Origin: Arenibacter sp. F26102
Lineage (GTDB): Bacteria; Bacteroidota; Bacteroidia; Flavobacteriales; Flavobacteriaceae
Reading direction: 5' to 3'
Assembly (NCBI RefSeq): GCF_023015865.1
Contig: NZ_JALKBC010000012.1
Coordinates: 62,001-126,000, forward strand
Length of the DNA: 64,000 nucleotides
Below, one piece after another: positions 9,243 to 18,624 of this stretch; positions within the stretch are counted from its first letter, which is position 1; each line of letters begins with the position of its first letter. The notes under the pieces are model-generated. The model was given only the letters and a program-made list of their open reading frames with translations, had not been told where the DNA came from and did not search any database. The position numbers and the translations under genes were made by a program.

Positions 9243-12200
9243 ATGAATAAAAAAATTACTCGTTTGGGGATAATATGTCAATTATTTCCCAATATCAGTT
9301 TAAAAATGAAGTTGACTACTCTTTTTTTAATATTAACCCTTTTTAGAATAGAAGCTAGTACCTACTCCCAAAATACCAAAATTTCATTGGACTTGGAATC
9401 AGTAAGTATTATGACTGTATTCAATGAAATTGAAGCTAAAAGTGAATTTAAGTTTTTGGGCAACCAGGATGTGATAGACAAAGGAATGTTAGTTTCTGTT
9501 CATGTCAACAAGGAACGAATCGATAAAATATTGACCGATTTGTTCAAAGGTACTAACATTTCCTTCGTAATTATTGATAGACAGATTGTCTTAAAGAAAG
9601 AAAAACCCAAAGTACAATTAATGGAATCTTCAACCTTTGGGTTGAAGGAGGAATTGGAGAAGCAAAACATTGTTACGGGAACAGTTACCGATGAAAATGG
9701 TACCCCATTACCTGGTGCCAATATTCTTGAAAAGGGAACCACGAATGGTACACAAGCGGATTTTGATGGTAATTTTTCCATTGTTATGGAAAATGAAAAT
9801 GCCATTTTAGTGATTTCTTATATTGGATTTACCAATAAAGAAGTTCCCATAAACGGCCAATCGGTTCTTCAAGTGACCTTGGTTGAAGATTCTGCCAAGT
9901 TGGATGAAGTTGTGGTAACGGCATTGGGAATTACCCGTGATGAGAAATCGGTAGGTTATTCTGTTTCTCAGGTAGGTGAACTAGAAAAAACGGGAGCTTA
10001 TAATGTGGCCAATGCACTATCCGGAAAGGTTGCAGGTGTTAATATATCTCAATCCGCATCGGGGATAGGTGGCTCTTCAAAGGTTATTATTCGTGGTAAT
10101 AATTCATTGGTTGGTAACGGTCAACCGTTATATGTAGTCGATGGTATACCATTGAATAATGATGTCAGAGATGAGGCCGATAAGTGGGGAGGTACTGATT
10201 ACGGAGATGGTATTTCAAGTATCAATCAAGATGATATAAAAAGTATTTCGGTTTTAAAAGGGCCTAACGCCGCCTCATTATACGGGCAAAGAGGAAGTAA
10301 TGGTGTTATCTTGATAACTACCAAATCAGGGAAGTCTAGAAAAGGAATAGGTGTAACCATAAATAGTGCCTTTTCAATTGGAGACGCTGCGGTATTGCCA
10401 GATTTTCAAGATACCTATGGACAAGGATTAAATGGTGACTTTACACACCTTAGGGCGGAAGATGGTACTATATATAGTATGTCCGATGCAATCTCTGGAG
10501 GCTATACAGGTATACCTAAAGCTAGCGCAGGAAGAGATAGGCTAACAAGAGGAAGTTGGGGAGCAGCATATAATAACGAATTGTATGAAGATCAATTCGG
10601 TAATGTGCTTCCATATGTTGCCCAGCCCAATACTTTTCAAGAATACTTTCAACCCCAGATAACACAAAATAATACTGTTAGTTTAACGGGAGGTAATGAG
10701 GATGTAACTTATTTTTCTTCGTTTTCAAATTTTGAAGTTGACGGCTATGTTCCAACCAATGAAATTACAAGGAATACTTTTAATTTGAGGGTGAACGCCC
10801 AAGTTACACCGAAGTTAAAACTTGATGCCAAAATCAACTATTCCATTCAAACCGGCGTTAATAGACCCCAATTGAGTGATGCTGCGGCGAACCCGGTATA
10901 TTTGCTAATAAGCCAGCCACGAAGCATCGCTGCTTCATCTCTTGAAGATTATACTTGGACAGAGGAGCAATTGGCTGGAGCGTTAGGAGTGGGAAGTAGA
11001 GCAATCCCAGGAAACGAAAAAACCTATGCAACCAATGGTTCAACGGCTAATCAATATTGGACAATCAATAATACACATAACTCTGATAAAAGAGATCGCA
11101 TATTAGCTTCTTTGAATCTGAATTATAACTTTACAGACAATATTAGTCTTAATTTAAGAGGGGGTACAGATAGTTATACCTTTCAAAGACATGAATACCG
11201 TGCTATCGGTACTCGAATAACCTCAGACCAAAGAGGTGATATGGTAGAAGTTGTAGACAGGGTAAAGGATAATAATTTTGAGGCTTTAGCTACCTTTAAG
11301 CTCAATCCAATAAATGATTTTAACATTGAATTTAGCGCTGGTACAAGTCTTCAGAACAAGTTTTTTAGACGTGTAGGAAATACGGGTGAGCGTTTTAAAG
11401 TACCAGACCTTTTTATAATTCAGAACACAGAGCAGGTGACCCCAATATATGATCTTGTTGAATCTGAGATACAATCGGTTTATGGTTTAGCTCAAATATC
11501 TTATAAGAATTATCTATATGTGGATATTACTGGTAGAAACGACTGGTCATCTACTTTGTCCAAAGATAACAATTCGTTCTTTTACCCATCCGTTAGTACT
11601 AGTATAGTAGTTAGTGATGCCTTAAATATTTCAAGTCCTTTTTTAACTTTTCTTAAAGTAAGAGGATCCGTTGCACAAGCCGGAAATTCTGGTGATCCTT
11701 ATCAATTAACGGGAGCCTATTCTGTTGCAAGTACTAGTTTTGTGGGTCATCCGACAGCTACTTTTTCGCAGACGATTGTGGATCCAAATTTAAAAAATGA
11801 GCTGACTACTTCTTATGAGTTCGGGGCAGACCTTAACCTTTTCCAAAATCGTTTGGGCCTTAATTTCACCTATTATTCCGCAAGTACTAAAAATCAAATT
11901 GTTAGTGTACCTGTTTCTGAAACGACTAATTATAATAATTTCAGGTTCAATTCCGGGGAAATCACCAATAAAGGGATAGAGGTATTATTAACTGCTACGC
12001 CAGTAAAATTTGAGAGTGGTTTTAGCTGGGAGACATCTTTTACTTTTGCAAAAAATAAAAATCAGGTTGTAACCCTGGCCGATGGTGTAGAATCCTTTCT
12101 GCTTGGAGAGGATAGAGGTATCAGTATTCTGGCTATACCAGGTGAGGCATTTGGTGAAATGTATGGAACAAGCTTTGCATGGTTAAAAGACAATGAGGGT

Positions 12201-12842
12201 AATATTCTAATTGATCCTTCAAGTGGTCTACCATTGAAAACAGCTGATAAATCTCCGCACCGAATTGGAAATGCGTTGCCCGATTGGACAGGCGGCTTTT
12301 CCAATACTTTTAGATATAAAAATTTGTCATTATCCGCACTTGTTGATATAAGGCAGGGGGGGCAAATATATTCACAAAGTTTACGTGAAGAAATTATTTA
12401 TGGTACCACCAATAAGACTATTGAGGGTAGAGATGGTACTTATGTTGCCAAAGGTGTAATTGCAGAAAAGAACGTTTCCGGTGAGTGGGTGAGTACAGGA
12501 GCAACAAATACGCAACAAGTAAACGCACAAGATTATTGGAATGTAGTGGCAAGTTCTAAAGAAGATGTTATTTCTGAGGAAATGTTACAGGATGCCAGTT
12601 ATATATCTATGCGTGAATTGACTTTGGGCTACCAGTTGCCACGAAAGATACTTTCAAAAACTCCTTTTGAAAATATAGGAATCTCTATTTATGGCAGAAA
12701 CCTTTTCTATTTTGAAAGGCACACGGACGGATTTGCTCCTGAAGCAAGTGCGTTTAACGTAAATAATTCTTCAGTAGGTCTGGAATCTACGGCACTTCCA
12801 TTATTGAGAACCTTTGGAATTAACTTGAATTTAGGATTTTAA
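9243..12842 (+). CDS. SusC/RagA-type TonB-dependent transducer with STN domain
   Basis: A 1199-residue outer-membrane receptor. Residues 20-43 are a signal sequence. An STN (secretin/TonB short N-terminal) domain at about 45-120, ending SFVIIDRQIVLKKE, marks it as a signalling transducer that talks to FecR. A carboxypeptidase-regulatory-like beta-sandwich follows (ITVTGTV-type start, NGTPLPGANILEKGTTNGTQ, DFDGNFSI). Then comes the plug, with VVVTALGITRDEKSVGYS, VIIRGNNSLVG and PLYVVDGIPLNN, and the SusC signature SISVLKGPNAASLYGQRGSN. The rest is a 22-strand barrel ending in a beta-signal with terminal Phe (TFGINLNLGF). An alternative start at 9306 would give a shorter signal peptide. It imports oligosaccharide with the SusD lipoprotein whose gene begins 14 bp downstream. 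Confidence 0.96.
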   Translation: MNKKITRLGIICQLFPNISLKMKLTTLFLILTLFRIEASTYSQNTKISLDLESVSIMTVFNEIEAKSEFKFLGNQDVIDKGMLVSVHVNKERIDKILTDLFKGTNISFVIIDRQIVLKKEKPKVQLMESSTFGLKEELEKQNIVTGTVTDENGTPLPGANILEKGTTNGTQADFDGNFSIVMENENAILVISYIGFTNKEVPINGQSVLQVTLVEDSAKLDEVVVTALGITRDEKSVGYSVSQVGELEKTGAYNVANALSGKVAGVNISQSASGIGGSSKVIIRGNNSLVGNGQPLYVVDGIPLNNDVRDEADKWGGTDYGDGISSINQDDIKSISVLKGPNAASLYGQRGSNGVILITTKSGKSRKGIGVTINSAFSIGDAAVLPDFQDTYGQGLNGDFTHLRAEDGTIYSMSDAISGGYTGIPKASAGRDRLTRGSWGAAYNNELYEDQFGNVLPYVAQPNTFQEYFQPQITQNNTVSLTGGNEDVTYFSSFSNFEVDGYVPTNEITRNTFNLRVNAQVTPKLKLDAKINYSIQTGVNRPQLSDAAANPVYLLISQPRSIAASSLEDYTWTEEQLAGALGVGSRAIPGNEKTYATNGSTANQYWTINNTHNSDKRDRILASLNLNYNFTDNISLNLRGGTDSYTFQRHEYRAIGTRITSDQRGDMVEVVDRVKDNNFEALATFKLNPINDFNIEFSAGTSLQNKFFRRVGNTGERFKVPDLFIIQNTEQVTPIYDLVESEIQSVYGLAQISYKNYLYVDITGRNDWSSTLSKDNNSFFYPSVSTSIVVSDALNISSPFLTFLKVRGSVAQAGNSGDPYQLTGAYSVASTSFVGHPTATFSQTIVDPNLKNELTTSYEFGADLNLFQNRLGLNFTYYSASTKNQIVSVPVSETTNYNNFRFNSGEITNKGIEVLLTATPVKFESGFSWETSFTFAKNKNQVVTLADGVESFLLGEDRGISILAIPGEAFGEMYGTSFAWLKDNEGNILIDPSSGLPLKTADKSPHRIGNALPDWTGGFSNTFRYKNLSLSALVDIRQGGQIYSQSLREEIIYGTTNKTIEGRDGTYVAKGVIAEKNVSGEWVSTGATNTQQVNAQDYWNVVASSKEDVISEEMLQDASYISMRELTLGYQLPRKILSKTPFENIGISIYGRNLFYFERHTDGFAPEASAFNVNNSSVGLESTALPLLRTFGINLNLGF

Positions 12843-12856
12843 AAACACATTTAATT

Positions 12857-14350
12857 ATGAATAATAATAAAAATATAGTAAGTAATACCTTGCAAATTGC
12901 AGTGTTTTTAACTTTTGTATTCTTGCAGTCTGGTTGCACTGGTGATTTTGAAGAACTTAATACACCGCCAAAATCGGTAGTTTCTGTAGATCCCGGTTTG
13001 TTGCTTACAGATGTCCAAAAGAATATTGTTTTGGATGAGTTGGGAGAACTACCCAATAACATTCAAGGGTCATGGATCCAGCATTGGGCAGGAGGACAAA
13101 TTTTAGGCCAATCAAGGTATATAGCACAACCTTTTGATTTTGATAGTTATGATAAATTGAGAAGTTTGGCTCTAATTAAACATGAACTACTTGAAGGCTT
13201 GGAAGAGGATCCAAAAGGTAGAACCAAACTCGCTATCGCGAAAATAATGGAGATCTATACTTGGCAAGGTCTGACCGATAAATTTGGTCCTATACCATAT
13301 ACTGAATCAGGAAAACCCATTGATGAGCTAATTATGCAACCCAAGTATGATTCACAAGAAAGCATCTATCAATCTTTGATTGTTGAGCTTGACTCTGCAG
13401 TGGCACAGTTAAATGCCACCGATGAATCTTTTGGAGATGCAGACCTGTTTTATAATGGAGATGTTTCACTTTGGACAAAATTTGCAAATTCCCTTAAATT
13501 GAGATTAGGTATGCGAATTAAATATGCAGATGCCGCATTATCTAAGACTACAGTTGAAAGTGCTTTGTCCCGTTTATTGATCGACAGTAATTCTGAGAAT
13601 GCAAAAGTGCCAACAAGTAATGATATTACAAGCAATAGAAATCCTAACCTACGTCAATTTTCGTCAGGTAGTCCAGATTTGTTTTATTTGGCCGAAAAGT
13701 TTATCAATGTGCTTGTTGAGACTGAGGACCCAAGATTGCCACTTTTAGCGGCACCAAATGTTGCTGGTCAATTACCTGAATATCAAGGGGTAAAAGTTGC
13801 TGAAACTGACAATTACTACTCGGGCATTATTCGTAATCAGTTTTCAACACCATCAATTTATTTTGATGATAGTTATGAGATTCCGGTGTATGCATTTAGT
13901 TATGCTGAAGTCTGTTTCTTTAAAGCTGAAGCTGCCCTGGAAAATTGGGGAGGTTTTACAGATTTAGATGCTGAAATCTTTTACAAACAAGGAGTAATTG
14001 CAGCAATGTCTATGGAACCTTTTAATATTTCTGAAGCTGACATACCTGTATCCTATGCTACTGCAGAGTTTTCACTTACTGGAACCAAAGAGCAGAAATT
14101 GGAAAAAATAATGACCCAAAAGTGGATTCATTTATTTGGAAGGAACCAAGAGGCTTGGTCGGAATGGAGAAGAACAGGATATCCTGTTTTGAATCCTGGA
14201 CCTTTTGCAGGGGGTGCTCAACTGATTCCTAGGAGATTAATTTATTCATCCGAAGAACAGTTTGTAAATAAGGATAATTATGATGCAGCAGTATCTACTC
14301 TAAGTGATGGAGATAGTTATGTATCAAAAGTTTGGTGGGATAAAAAATAA
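12857..14350 (+). CDS. SusD/RagB-type surface glycan-binding lipoprotein (SusD-like_2 group)
   Basis: A 497-residue lipoprotein with lipobox LQSGC at about residue 27 followed by acidic residues, the flavobacterial signal for export to the cell surface. The mature start GDFEELNTPPKSVVSVDPGL and the segments IQGSWIQHWAGGQILGQSRY and LAIAKIMEIYTWQGLTDKFG resemble the SusD-like_2 group rather than classical SusD. Tetratricopeptide-like helices and the C-terminal IMTQKWIHLFGRNQEAWSEW match the family. It forms the lid of the SusCD importer; it lies 14 bp after susC and before a strong terminator, so the two form an operon. Confidence 0.93.
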   Translation: MNNNKNIVSNTLQIAVFLTFVFLQSGCTGDFEELNTPPKSVVSVDPGLLLTDVQKNIVLDELGELPNNIQGSWIQHWAGGQILGQSRYIAQPFDFDSYDKLRSLALIKHELLEGLEEDPKGRTKLAIAKIMEIYTWQGLTDKFGPIPYTESGKPIDELIMQPKYDSQESIYQSLIVELDSAVAQLNATDESFGDADLFYNGDVSLWTKFANSLKLRLGMRIKYADAALSKTTVESALSRLLIDSNSENAKVPTSNDITSNRNPNLRQFSSGSPDLFYLAEKFINVLVETEDPRLPLLAAPNVAGQLPEYQGVKVAETDNYYSGIIRNQFSTPSIYFDDSYEIPVYAFSYAEVCFFKAEAALENWGGFTDLDAEIFYKQGVIAAMSMEPFNISEADIPVSYATAEFSLTGTKEQKLEKIMTQKWIHLFGRNQEAWSEWRRTGYPVLNPGPFAGGAQLIPRRLIYSSEEQFVNKDNYDAAVSTLSDGDSYVSKVWWDKK

Positions 14351-14403
14351 CTTGGCCCAACCTACTTAAAAGTCTTTACAGGTTATTTATTTTTTATAAA
14401 TAG

Positions 14404-14432
14404 GGGAGGGAAATTATTTTCCTCCCTTTTTT
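14404..14432 (+). terminator. Intrinsic terminator of the first susCD operon
   Basis: A ten-pair stem (GGGAGGGAAA, 14404-14413, with TTTTCCTCCC, 14417-14426, one G-T pair) with a three-base loop is followed by TTTTTT. It sits 54 bp after the SusD stop codon. Confidence 0.85.
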
Positions 14433-14574
14433 ATGCTTAATTTTTTTGAGAACCCTTAACGCCTGCACTTTACCCCAATTTTGCTATAGTGTTGGAATTG
14501 AAGAGGACAACGGACGGACATATGGAATACCAACTAGAAACAAAGTGAGTTTTAAAATCTCATAACAAAGCCTT

Positions 14575-15537
14575 TCAAGTGCTTTTAACTTTCATTTCCG
14601 CATTTAATATCTGATCCACGGCAAGTCTGTATTTTACAGGATTTGAAGCCTTTTTTATGGCTTTATATGTTTTTTGGGGGTTGGAGGTAGATTGGGAAAA
14701 GAACTCCCAAAAACCTAGCATTTTCATCTTTATAGGTGTTGGCCCGGACAGGTACTCGTCATATTGCTGGTAAATGGTGTCATGAAATTCCGAAAATATG
14801 GACCATCGGTTTGAGGGATATTCAGTGGTGTTATTTTTTATCATACTGGGCAAAAAAGGATCGGCAATCAAACCGCGCCCGATCATAAAATGATCAATAC
14901 TGGGAAAGCGTTTTTCCATAGCCTTAAAAGCGGCTACGCTGGTAATGTCCCCGTTATAGTACAACTTGTGTTTGGTGCTGCCAATGCATTTTTCGAATGC
15001 CGCCAGATCAACAGGGCCTTTGTAGAGTTGCTTTCCAATTCGAGCGTGGATAGCAATGTTTTTAAGCGGGTATTTATCTAAAATAAGAAAGGCCTCCAGA
15101 ATTTCTTCCGGGTTCTCGTATCCCATCCTCATTTTCATCGATACCAAAATATCCGTTTCATTATGTGCTCTGTGCAAGACCTCGTTAATTCTATCAGGAT
15201 TGCAGATTAGACCGGAGCCCATTCCGGATTTGGCCACCATAGGGTAGGGACAGCCTAAATTCCAATTCAATTCCTTATATCCTAAAGTTTGCACGTATTT
15301 GGCAACAAAAACAAACTCCTCTGGGTCGTTGGTGATTATTTGTGGAATCACCTCTAAAGAGGTGTTGTTTTCCGGTAGTATATCGTTCTGATAGGATTGC
15401 TTAATCTTTAGCTTGCCATTTAGCCTAATGTAGGGCGAATAAAAAGTATCTATACCCCCAAAGTAATGATTGAAGGCATTGCGAAACCTGAAATCGGTAA
15501 ATCCTTGTAAGGGTGATGAAAGTAGGGTAGAGGCCAT
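14575..15537 (-). CDS. tRNA-dihydrouridine synthase (DUS) family flavoenzyme
   Basis: The 320-residue protein is an FMN-dependent TIM barrel of the Dus family, which reduces uridine to dihydrouridine in the D-loop of tRNA. The N-terminus SSPLQGFTDFRFRNAF is the FMN-binding start of the barrel. The catalytic loop LNWNLGCPYPMVAKSGMGSG places the proton-donating Cys at residue 96. SMKMRMGY, IHARIGKQLYKGP, YYNGDI and FMIGRGLIADPFL follow in the right order for FMN phosphate binding. The C-terminal helical domain ends at about residue 310. The start codon lies inside one copy of an 81-bp repeat whose second copy is about 1 kb away. No operon partner is evident. Confidence 0.92.
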   Translation of the reverse strand: MASTLLSSPLQGFTDFRFRNAFNHYFGGIDTFYSPYIRLNGKLKIKQSYQNDILPENNTSLEVIPQIITNDPEEFVFVAKYVQTLGYKELNWNLGCPYPMVAKSGMGSGLICNPDRINEVLHRAHNETDILVSMKMRMGYENPEEILEAFLILDKYPLKNIAIHARIGKQLYKGPVDLAAFEKCIGSTKHKLYYNGDITSVAAFKAMEKRFPSIDHFMIGRGLIADPFLPSMIKNNTTEYPSNRWSIFSEFHDTIYQQYDEYLSGPTPIKMKMLGFWEFFSQSTSNPQKTYKAIKKASNPVKYRLAVDQILNAEMKVKST

Positions 15538-15608
15538 CTTTTTGTTTAGCTGGGCAAAGATAGGATAATTGGTTGATGGTTTTCACTAAGTGATTAAAAT
15601 CAATAAAT
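15528..15608. repeat. 81-bp repeat, copy A (overlaps the dus start)
   Basis: This segment matches 16582-16662 at 76 of 81 positions by hand alignment, without gaps, in the same orientation. On the minus strand both copies encode the same 17-residue string KTINQLSYLCPAKQKDG. In copy A this frame begins at an ATG at 15652 (MIGKVKLDELYGQ...), then enters the dus gene in another frame, where it stops being meaningful. The repeat covers the first three codons and about 70 bp of leader of dus. It may be a mobile or duplicated short element, or a short leader gene. Confidence 0.75.
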
Positions 15609-15787
15609 AGCTTCTGCCCATAGAGTTCATCCAGTTTTACCTTTCCAATCAACTATGGTTTAGCAAAATATAGTGGAATTATACAACACTTGGTAATAAT
15701 TATGTAACGCGAGAACTTGGGAATAAGCTCACCTTTGTATGTTGGCCTCTGAAAAACGGCAACACTAAAAATTTAAAAAATAAACAA

Positions 15788-16321
15788 ATGAAAAATTTAT
15801 TATTTAGTGCAGTGCTTCTAATTTCTGGAACACTATTGGCTCAGGAAAATCCGAAGGAAGTAAAACAAGAGACCGAAGTAACAACTGTGAAAACAAACCA
15901 TGGTAATAAAATATCCGCAAAGAGTGTAAAAGTAGTTACTAAAGAAACATCGGATATTAAGTTGGATAAAAGCAACCAAGACCGTGTAAAATCGGATACA
16001 AAAGTAGAAAAAGAAGTATATGTTGATAACGATGATAATACTGGTTATCAGTTTTTAACCAAAGAGACATATTTTATTTCCGATGGTGGTAAGTATGCCT
16101 TTTCTCCTAATGATAAAGGTTTTGGTATAAATTTTAATCCAGATAATGCCACATCGATAGAAAGTGCAAAATCATGGGCCTCAAGTAACGATGATTATTA
16201 TATTGTAGAAGGGGAAACACATTCCGGTATTGGTCGTTTCAATACTAATGGGGATTTTGTGGTAGAATATTACAACAAAGACACCCAACAGGTGGAGGTA
16301 AAAATATATAAGAAAAACTAA
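15788..16321 (+). CDS. Small secreted protein of unknown function
   Basis: A 177-residue product with a clear signal peptide (MKNLLFSAVLLISGTLLAQ). The mature part begins with a highly charged, Lys/Glu/Thr-rich low-complexity stretch (residues 20-75, many VTK/VK repeats) that is probably extended. A compact region of about 90 residues follows (TGYQFLTKETYFISDGGKYA, YYIVEGETHSGIGRFNTNGD, FVVEYYNKDTQQVEVKIYKK), which looks like a small beta-sheet domain. No family recognised. The gene stands alone between the two copies of the 81-bp repeat and ends at a good terminator. Confidence 0.75.
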   Translation: MKNLLFSAVLLISGTLLAQENPKEVKQETEVTTVKTNHGNKISAKSVKVVTKETSDIKLDKSNQDRVKSDTKVEKEVYVDNDDNTGYQFLTKETYFISDGGKYAFSPNDKGFGINFNPDNATSIESAKSWASSNDDYYIVEGETHSGIGRFNTNGDFVVEYYNKDTQQVEVKIYKKN

Positions 16322-16346
16322 CATATAGTATTCACACAATTCGACG

Positions 16347-16371
16347 AGTCCTGATTTATTCAGGACTTTTT
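16347..16371 (+). terminator. Intrinsic terminator
   Basis: A perfect eight-pair stem, AGTCCTGA (16347-16354) with TCAGGACT (16360-16367), has a five-base loop and is followed by TTTT, 26 bp after the stop of the small secreted protein. Confidence 0.88.
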
Positions 16372-16574
16372 GTGTTTTAGAGGTTCAATATATCAGCAAT
16401 AGTATTTAGAATCGAGGCCTGGATTTCGTCAATAAAACGGGAAAAATAACCACCGCTACTGGTTTCGTGAAAATAAGTTGGTATATAAAAGTCTAAAAAG
16501 AGGTTGGTCTTTTAATATAACCCTTGGTGGTAGGAGAGGAACGCCAATTGGAGGTGTTTTTGCCCTAGCTCAAA

Positions 16575-16697
16575 CTATGAATAGAAGCCATCTTTTTGTT
16601 TAGCTGGGCAGAGATAGGATAATTGGTTGATGGTTTTCACGAAGTGATCAAAACCAATAAATCGTTTATGAAAGTCACCAAGCTTTATAGGGAACAT
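16575..16697 (-). CDS. Possible 40-residue small protein containing the repeated peptide
   Basis: An ATG frame on the minus strand encodes 40 residues, beginning MFPIKLGDFHKRFIGFDHF, continuing with KTINQLSYLCPAKQKDG and ending FYS. The core is identical to the frame upstream of dus at 15652, and the preceding residues are similar (FIDFNHLV against FIGFDHFV). Most of the five base differences between copies fall at third positions or give similar residues, which hints at selection on protein, though five changes are too few to prove it. There is nothing else of note in the 550 bp between the terminator at 16371 and the sigma gene at 16922. It may equally be a fossil of a duplicated dus leader. 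Confidence 0.35.
   Translation of the reverse strand: MFPIKLGDFHKRFIGFDHFVKTINQLSYLCPAKQKDGFYS
16582..16662. repeat. 81-bp repeat, copy B
   Basis: Direct repeat of 15528-15608 (76 of 81 identical by hand). No dus-like sequence follows on the minus strand, so only the leader-like portion is duplicated. Flanking sequence on either side is unrelated between copies. Confidence 0.75.
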
Positions 16698-16921
16698 ATG
16701 GCTTAGGTCTGGAAGGAAACCTAGAGGAGGAACTTAAAAACCGATAGGACCAACCTTATGTTTTCCTAATACAGTTTAGCTTGTTAATTTATAATATTAA
16801 TAGATCAAAAAATGTATTATGCATAATATTGATGTGTGTAAAAATGGTTATCCGTTATTCTGGGCTCCAAAGTTTTTTCAATTTTATTTTTAGGTTAAAT
16901 TTAACGGCTAATCTTATATTC

Positions 16922-17503
16922 ATGCCCCCGAAAAATGAAAATATTAAAGGCGAATCCAATTATTTATTAAATATTAACAACAACGGTGAATTTGATATTA
17001 TTTTCAAATTATACTATCCAAGACTTTTGCTGATTGCTAATAATTATGTAGCCAGCAAGGAGGAGGCAGAAGAAATAGTTCAAGAAGTTTTTATCAAATT
17101 ATGGAAGAATAGATCGGGCATTAATATAAAAACAAATAATATTAATGGCTATCTTTTTAAGATGGTCAAAAATGGTTGTCTAGATTATTTGAGAAAGAGC
17201 AAGAGGAAACTGGACTTGCATGGTTCCCATAAGCAAATAGAGGATGCGTTAAATTATGAAGCACTGTCCGATAATGATGCTTCAGATATAATAGTGGATG
17301 AATTGGCGGAGCAAATTAGGCATGCTATAGATCTTCTTCCTGAAAAATGTAAAGATGTTTTTGTAAAAAGCAGGATAGACGGTTTGGCTCATAAAGACAT
17401 TTCGGAGAAACTTCACATTTCTGTAAAAACCGTAGAGAACCACATAGGACGGGCAATAAAACATATGCGCTTTCATTTACAGGATTATTTAAATTTATTT
17501 TAA
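16922..17503 (+). CDS. ECF RNA polymerase sigma factor (Bacteroidetes PUL type)
   Basis: The product from the ATG at 16922 has 193 residues; the frame is open back to 16781, but that extension is hydrophobic and unlike the family. Region 2 is seen in FDIIFKLYYPRLLLIANNYV and EEAEEIVQEVFIKLWKNR, and region 4 in LLPEKCKDVFVKSRIDGLAH and KDISEKLHISVKTVENHIGR. It lies 67 bp upstream of a fecR gene in the same direction, the standard order for a PUL sigma/anti-sigma pair, and would control the susCD pair at 18.6-23.7 kb. Confidence 0.93.
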   Translation: MPPKNENIKGESNYLLNINNNGEFDIIFKLYYPRLLLIANNYVASKEEAEEIVQEVFIKLWKNRSGINIKTNNINGYLFKMVKNGCLDYLRKSKRKLDLHGSHKQIEDALNYEALSDNDASDIIVDELAEQIRHAIDLLPEKCKDVFVKSRIDGLAHKDISEKLHISVKTVENHIGRAIKHMRFHLQDYLNLF

Positions 17504-17570
17504 AAAAAATCCCATTACGCTTGGGGGGTAGTTGGATTTATTTCGTCTTTATTATAAAGACATTATCTAA

Positions 17571-18542
17571 ATGCAAGAAGATTTACTTCAAAAATACCTG
17601 GAAAACAAACTTGGCCCAGAAGAGAAAGAGCTTGTGTTTCGTTGGATAAAAAAGGGTGGTGGGAATCAGAAGAAGTTCAATGTACTAAAAGCTAAGCACG
17701 TTGCCGGTGCTTTAAAGAGCATTTCCAGAGAAGAGCCTGTATCCGCTTTCAACATATTCCAAAAAAAACGAAATCTAAAAAGGCTGTACCGTTCCCTTTC
17801 CTATGCAGCAATTGTTGTTCTATTAATATCTATCAGCTTTACTTTTTATAAGGATCACTTTAACATCCAACAGAAAAATTCATCCAACGCAAATCAGGAT
17901 ATTCTAATTGCTCATTCAGAAAATGGGGCTAAAAAGAAAATTATACTTCCCGATGGCAGTACCGTAATATTAAATATTGACAGTTATATAGAATATCCGA
18001 TAAATTTTAAAAAGGAAACAAGGGAAGTTTCCCTTATCGGGGAAGCAACATTTGATATAGTCCACGATTCCCTGCGGCCATTTATAGTGATGACAGAACA
18101 TTACAATGTTAAAGTTTTGGGCACCACTTTTAATGTAAAGTCATATCCTAATGATACGCAAACGGAAACCACCCTTATTACTGGCAAAGTAGAGCTGGTA
18201 AGGGAAAAAGAAGAGCCTATTATTCTTGCGCCTTCCCAGCAAGCGGTATTTAATAAAGCAAAAAATAAAATAAAAATCGGAAAAGTAATTTCCGAGGATG
18301 TAGTTGCTTGGCAAAAAGGAACCCTTGTATTTAAAAATACCCCTATGCAACAGGTTGCTCTGGATTTGGAGAGAAATCATAATAAAAAAATAATTATCAA
18401 ATCATCTAAATTATTGGAATATGAATACACAGGAACATTGGACAACTTGAGTTTGGAGGAATCCCTTCAATTATTAAAGGTATCCTCCCCAATTGATTTT
18501 AAAATATTAAAATATGAAATTATACTGAATATGAAAGAATAA
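17571..18542 (+). CDS. FecR-type anti-sigma factor
   Basis: A 323-residue anti-sigma factor. Residues 1-60 form the cytoplasmic sigma-binding part (LLQKYLENKLGPEEKELVFR, then WIKKGGG). One membrane helix lies near residues 77-98 (LSYAAIVVLLISISFTFY). The periplasmic FecR domain shows ILPDGSTVILNIDSYIEYPI, VSLIGEATFDIV and VLGTTFNVKSYPND. The C-terminal domain (VLVFKNTPMQQ-type segment, VALDLERNHNKKIII, YTGTLDNLSLEESLQLL) is the STN-like part that meets the transducer. It is co-oriented with the sigma gene and the following susCD. Confidence 0.93.
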   Translation: MQEDLLQKYLENKLGPEEKELVFRWIKKGGGNQKKFNVLKAKHVAGALKSISREEPVSAFNIFQKKRNLKRLYRSLSYAAIVVLLISISFTFYKDHFNIQQKNSSNANQDILIAHSENGAKKKIILPDGSTVILNIDSYIEYPINFKKETREVSLIGEATFDIVHDSLRPFIVMTEHYNVKVLGTTFNVKSYPNDTQTETTLITGKVELVREKEEPIILAPSQQAVFNKAKNKIKIGKVISEDVVAWQKGTLVFKNTPMQQVALDLERNHNKKIIIKSSKLLEYEYTGTLDNLSLEESLQLLKVSSPIDFKILKYEIILNMKE

Positions 18543-18551
18543 AAAAAAAGA

Positions 18552-18575
18552 GGATGTTCCAGCATCCCCTTTTTA
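18552..18575 (+). terminator. Short hairpin with T-run between fecR and susC
   Basis: GGATG (18552-18556) pairs with CATCC (18563-18567) across a six-base loop, followed by CCTTTTT. It is ten bases after the fecR stop. A weak intrinsic terminator or attenuator that would let sigma/fecR be expressed at a low level apart from susC; the first PUL also has a hairpin in this position. Confidence 0.55.
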
Positions 18576-18624
18576 TAATATCAATCAATAAAATTATTGA
18601 CTAATATCCAAACATTTCAAAATT

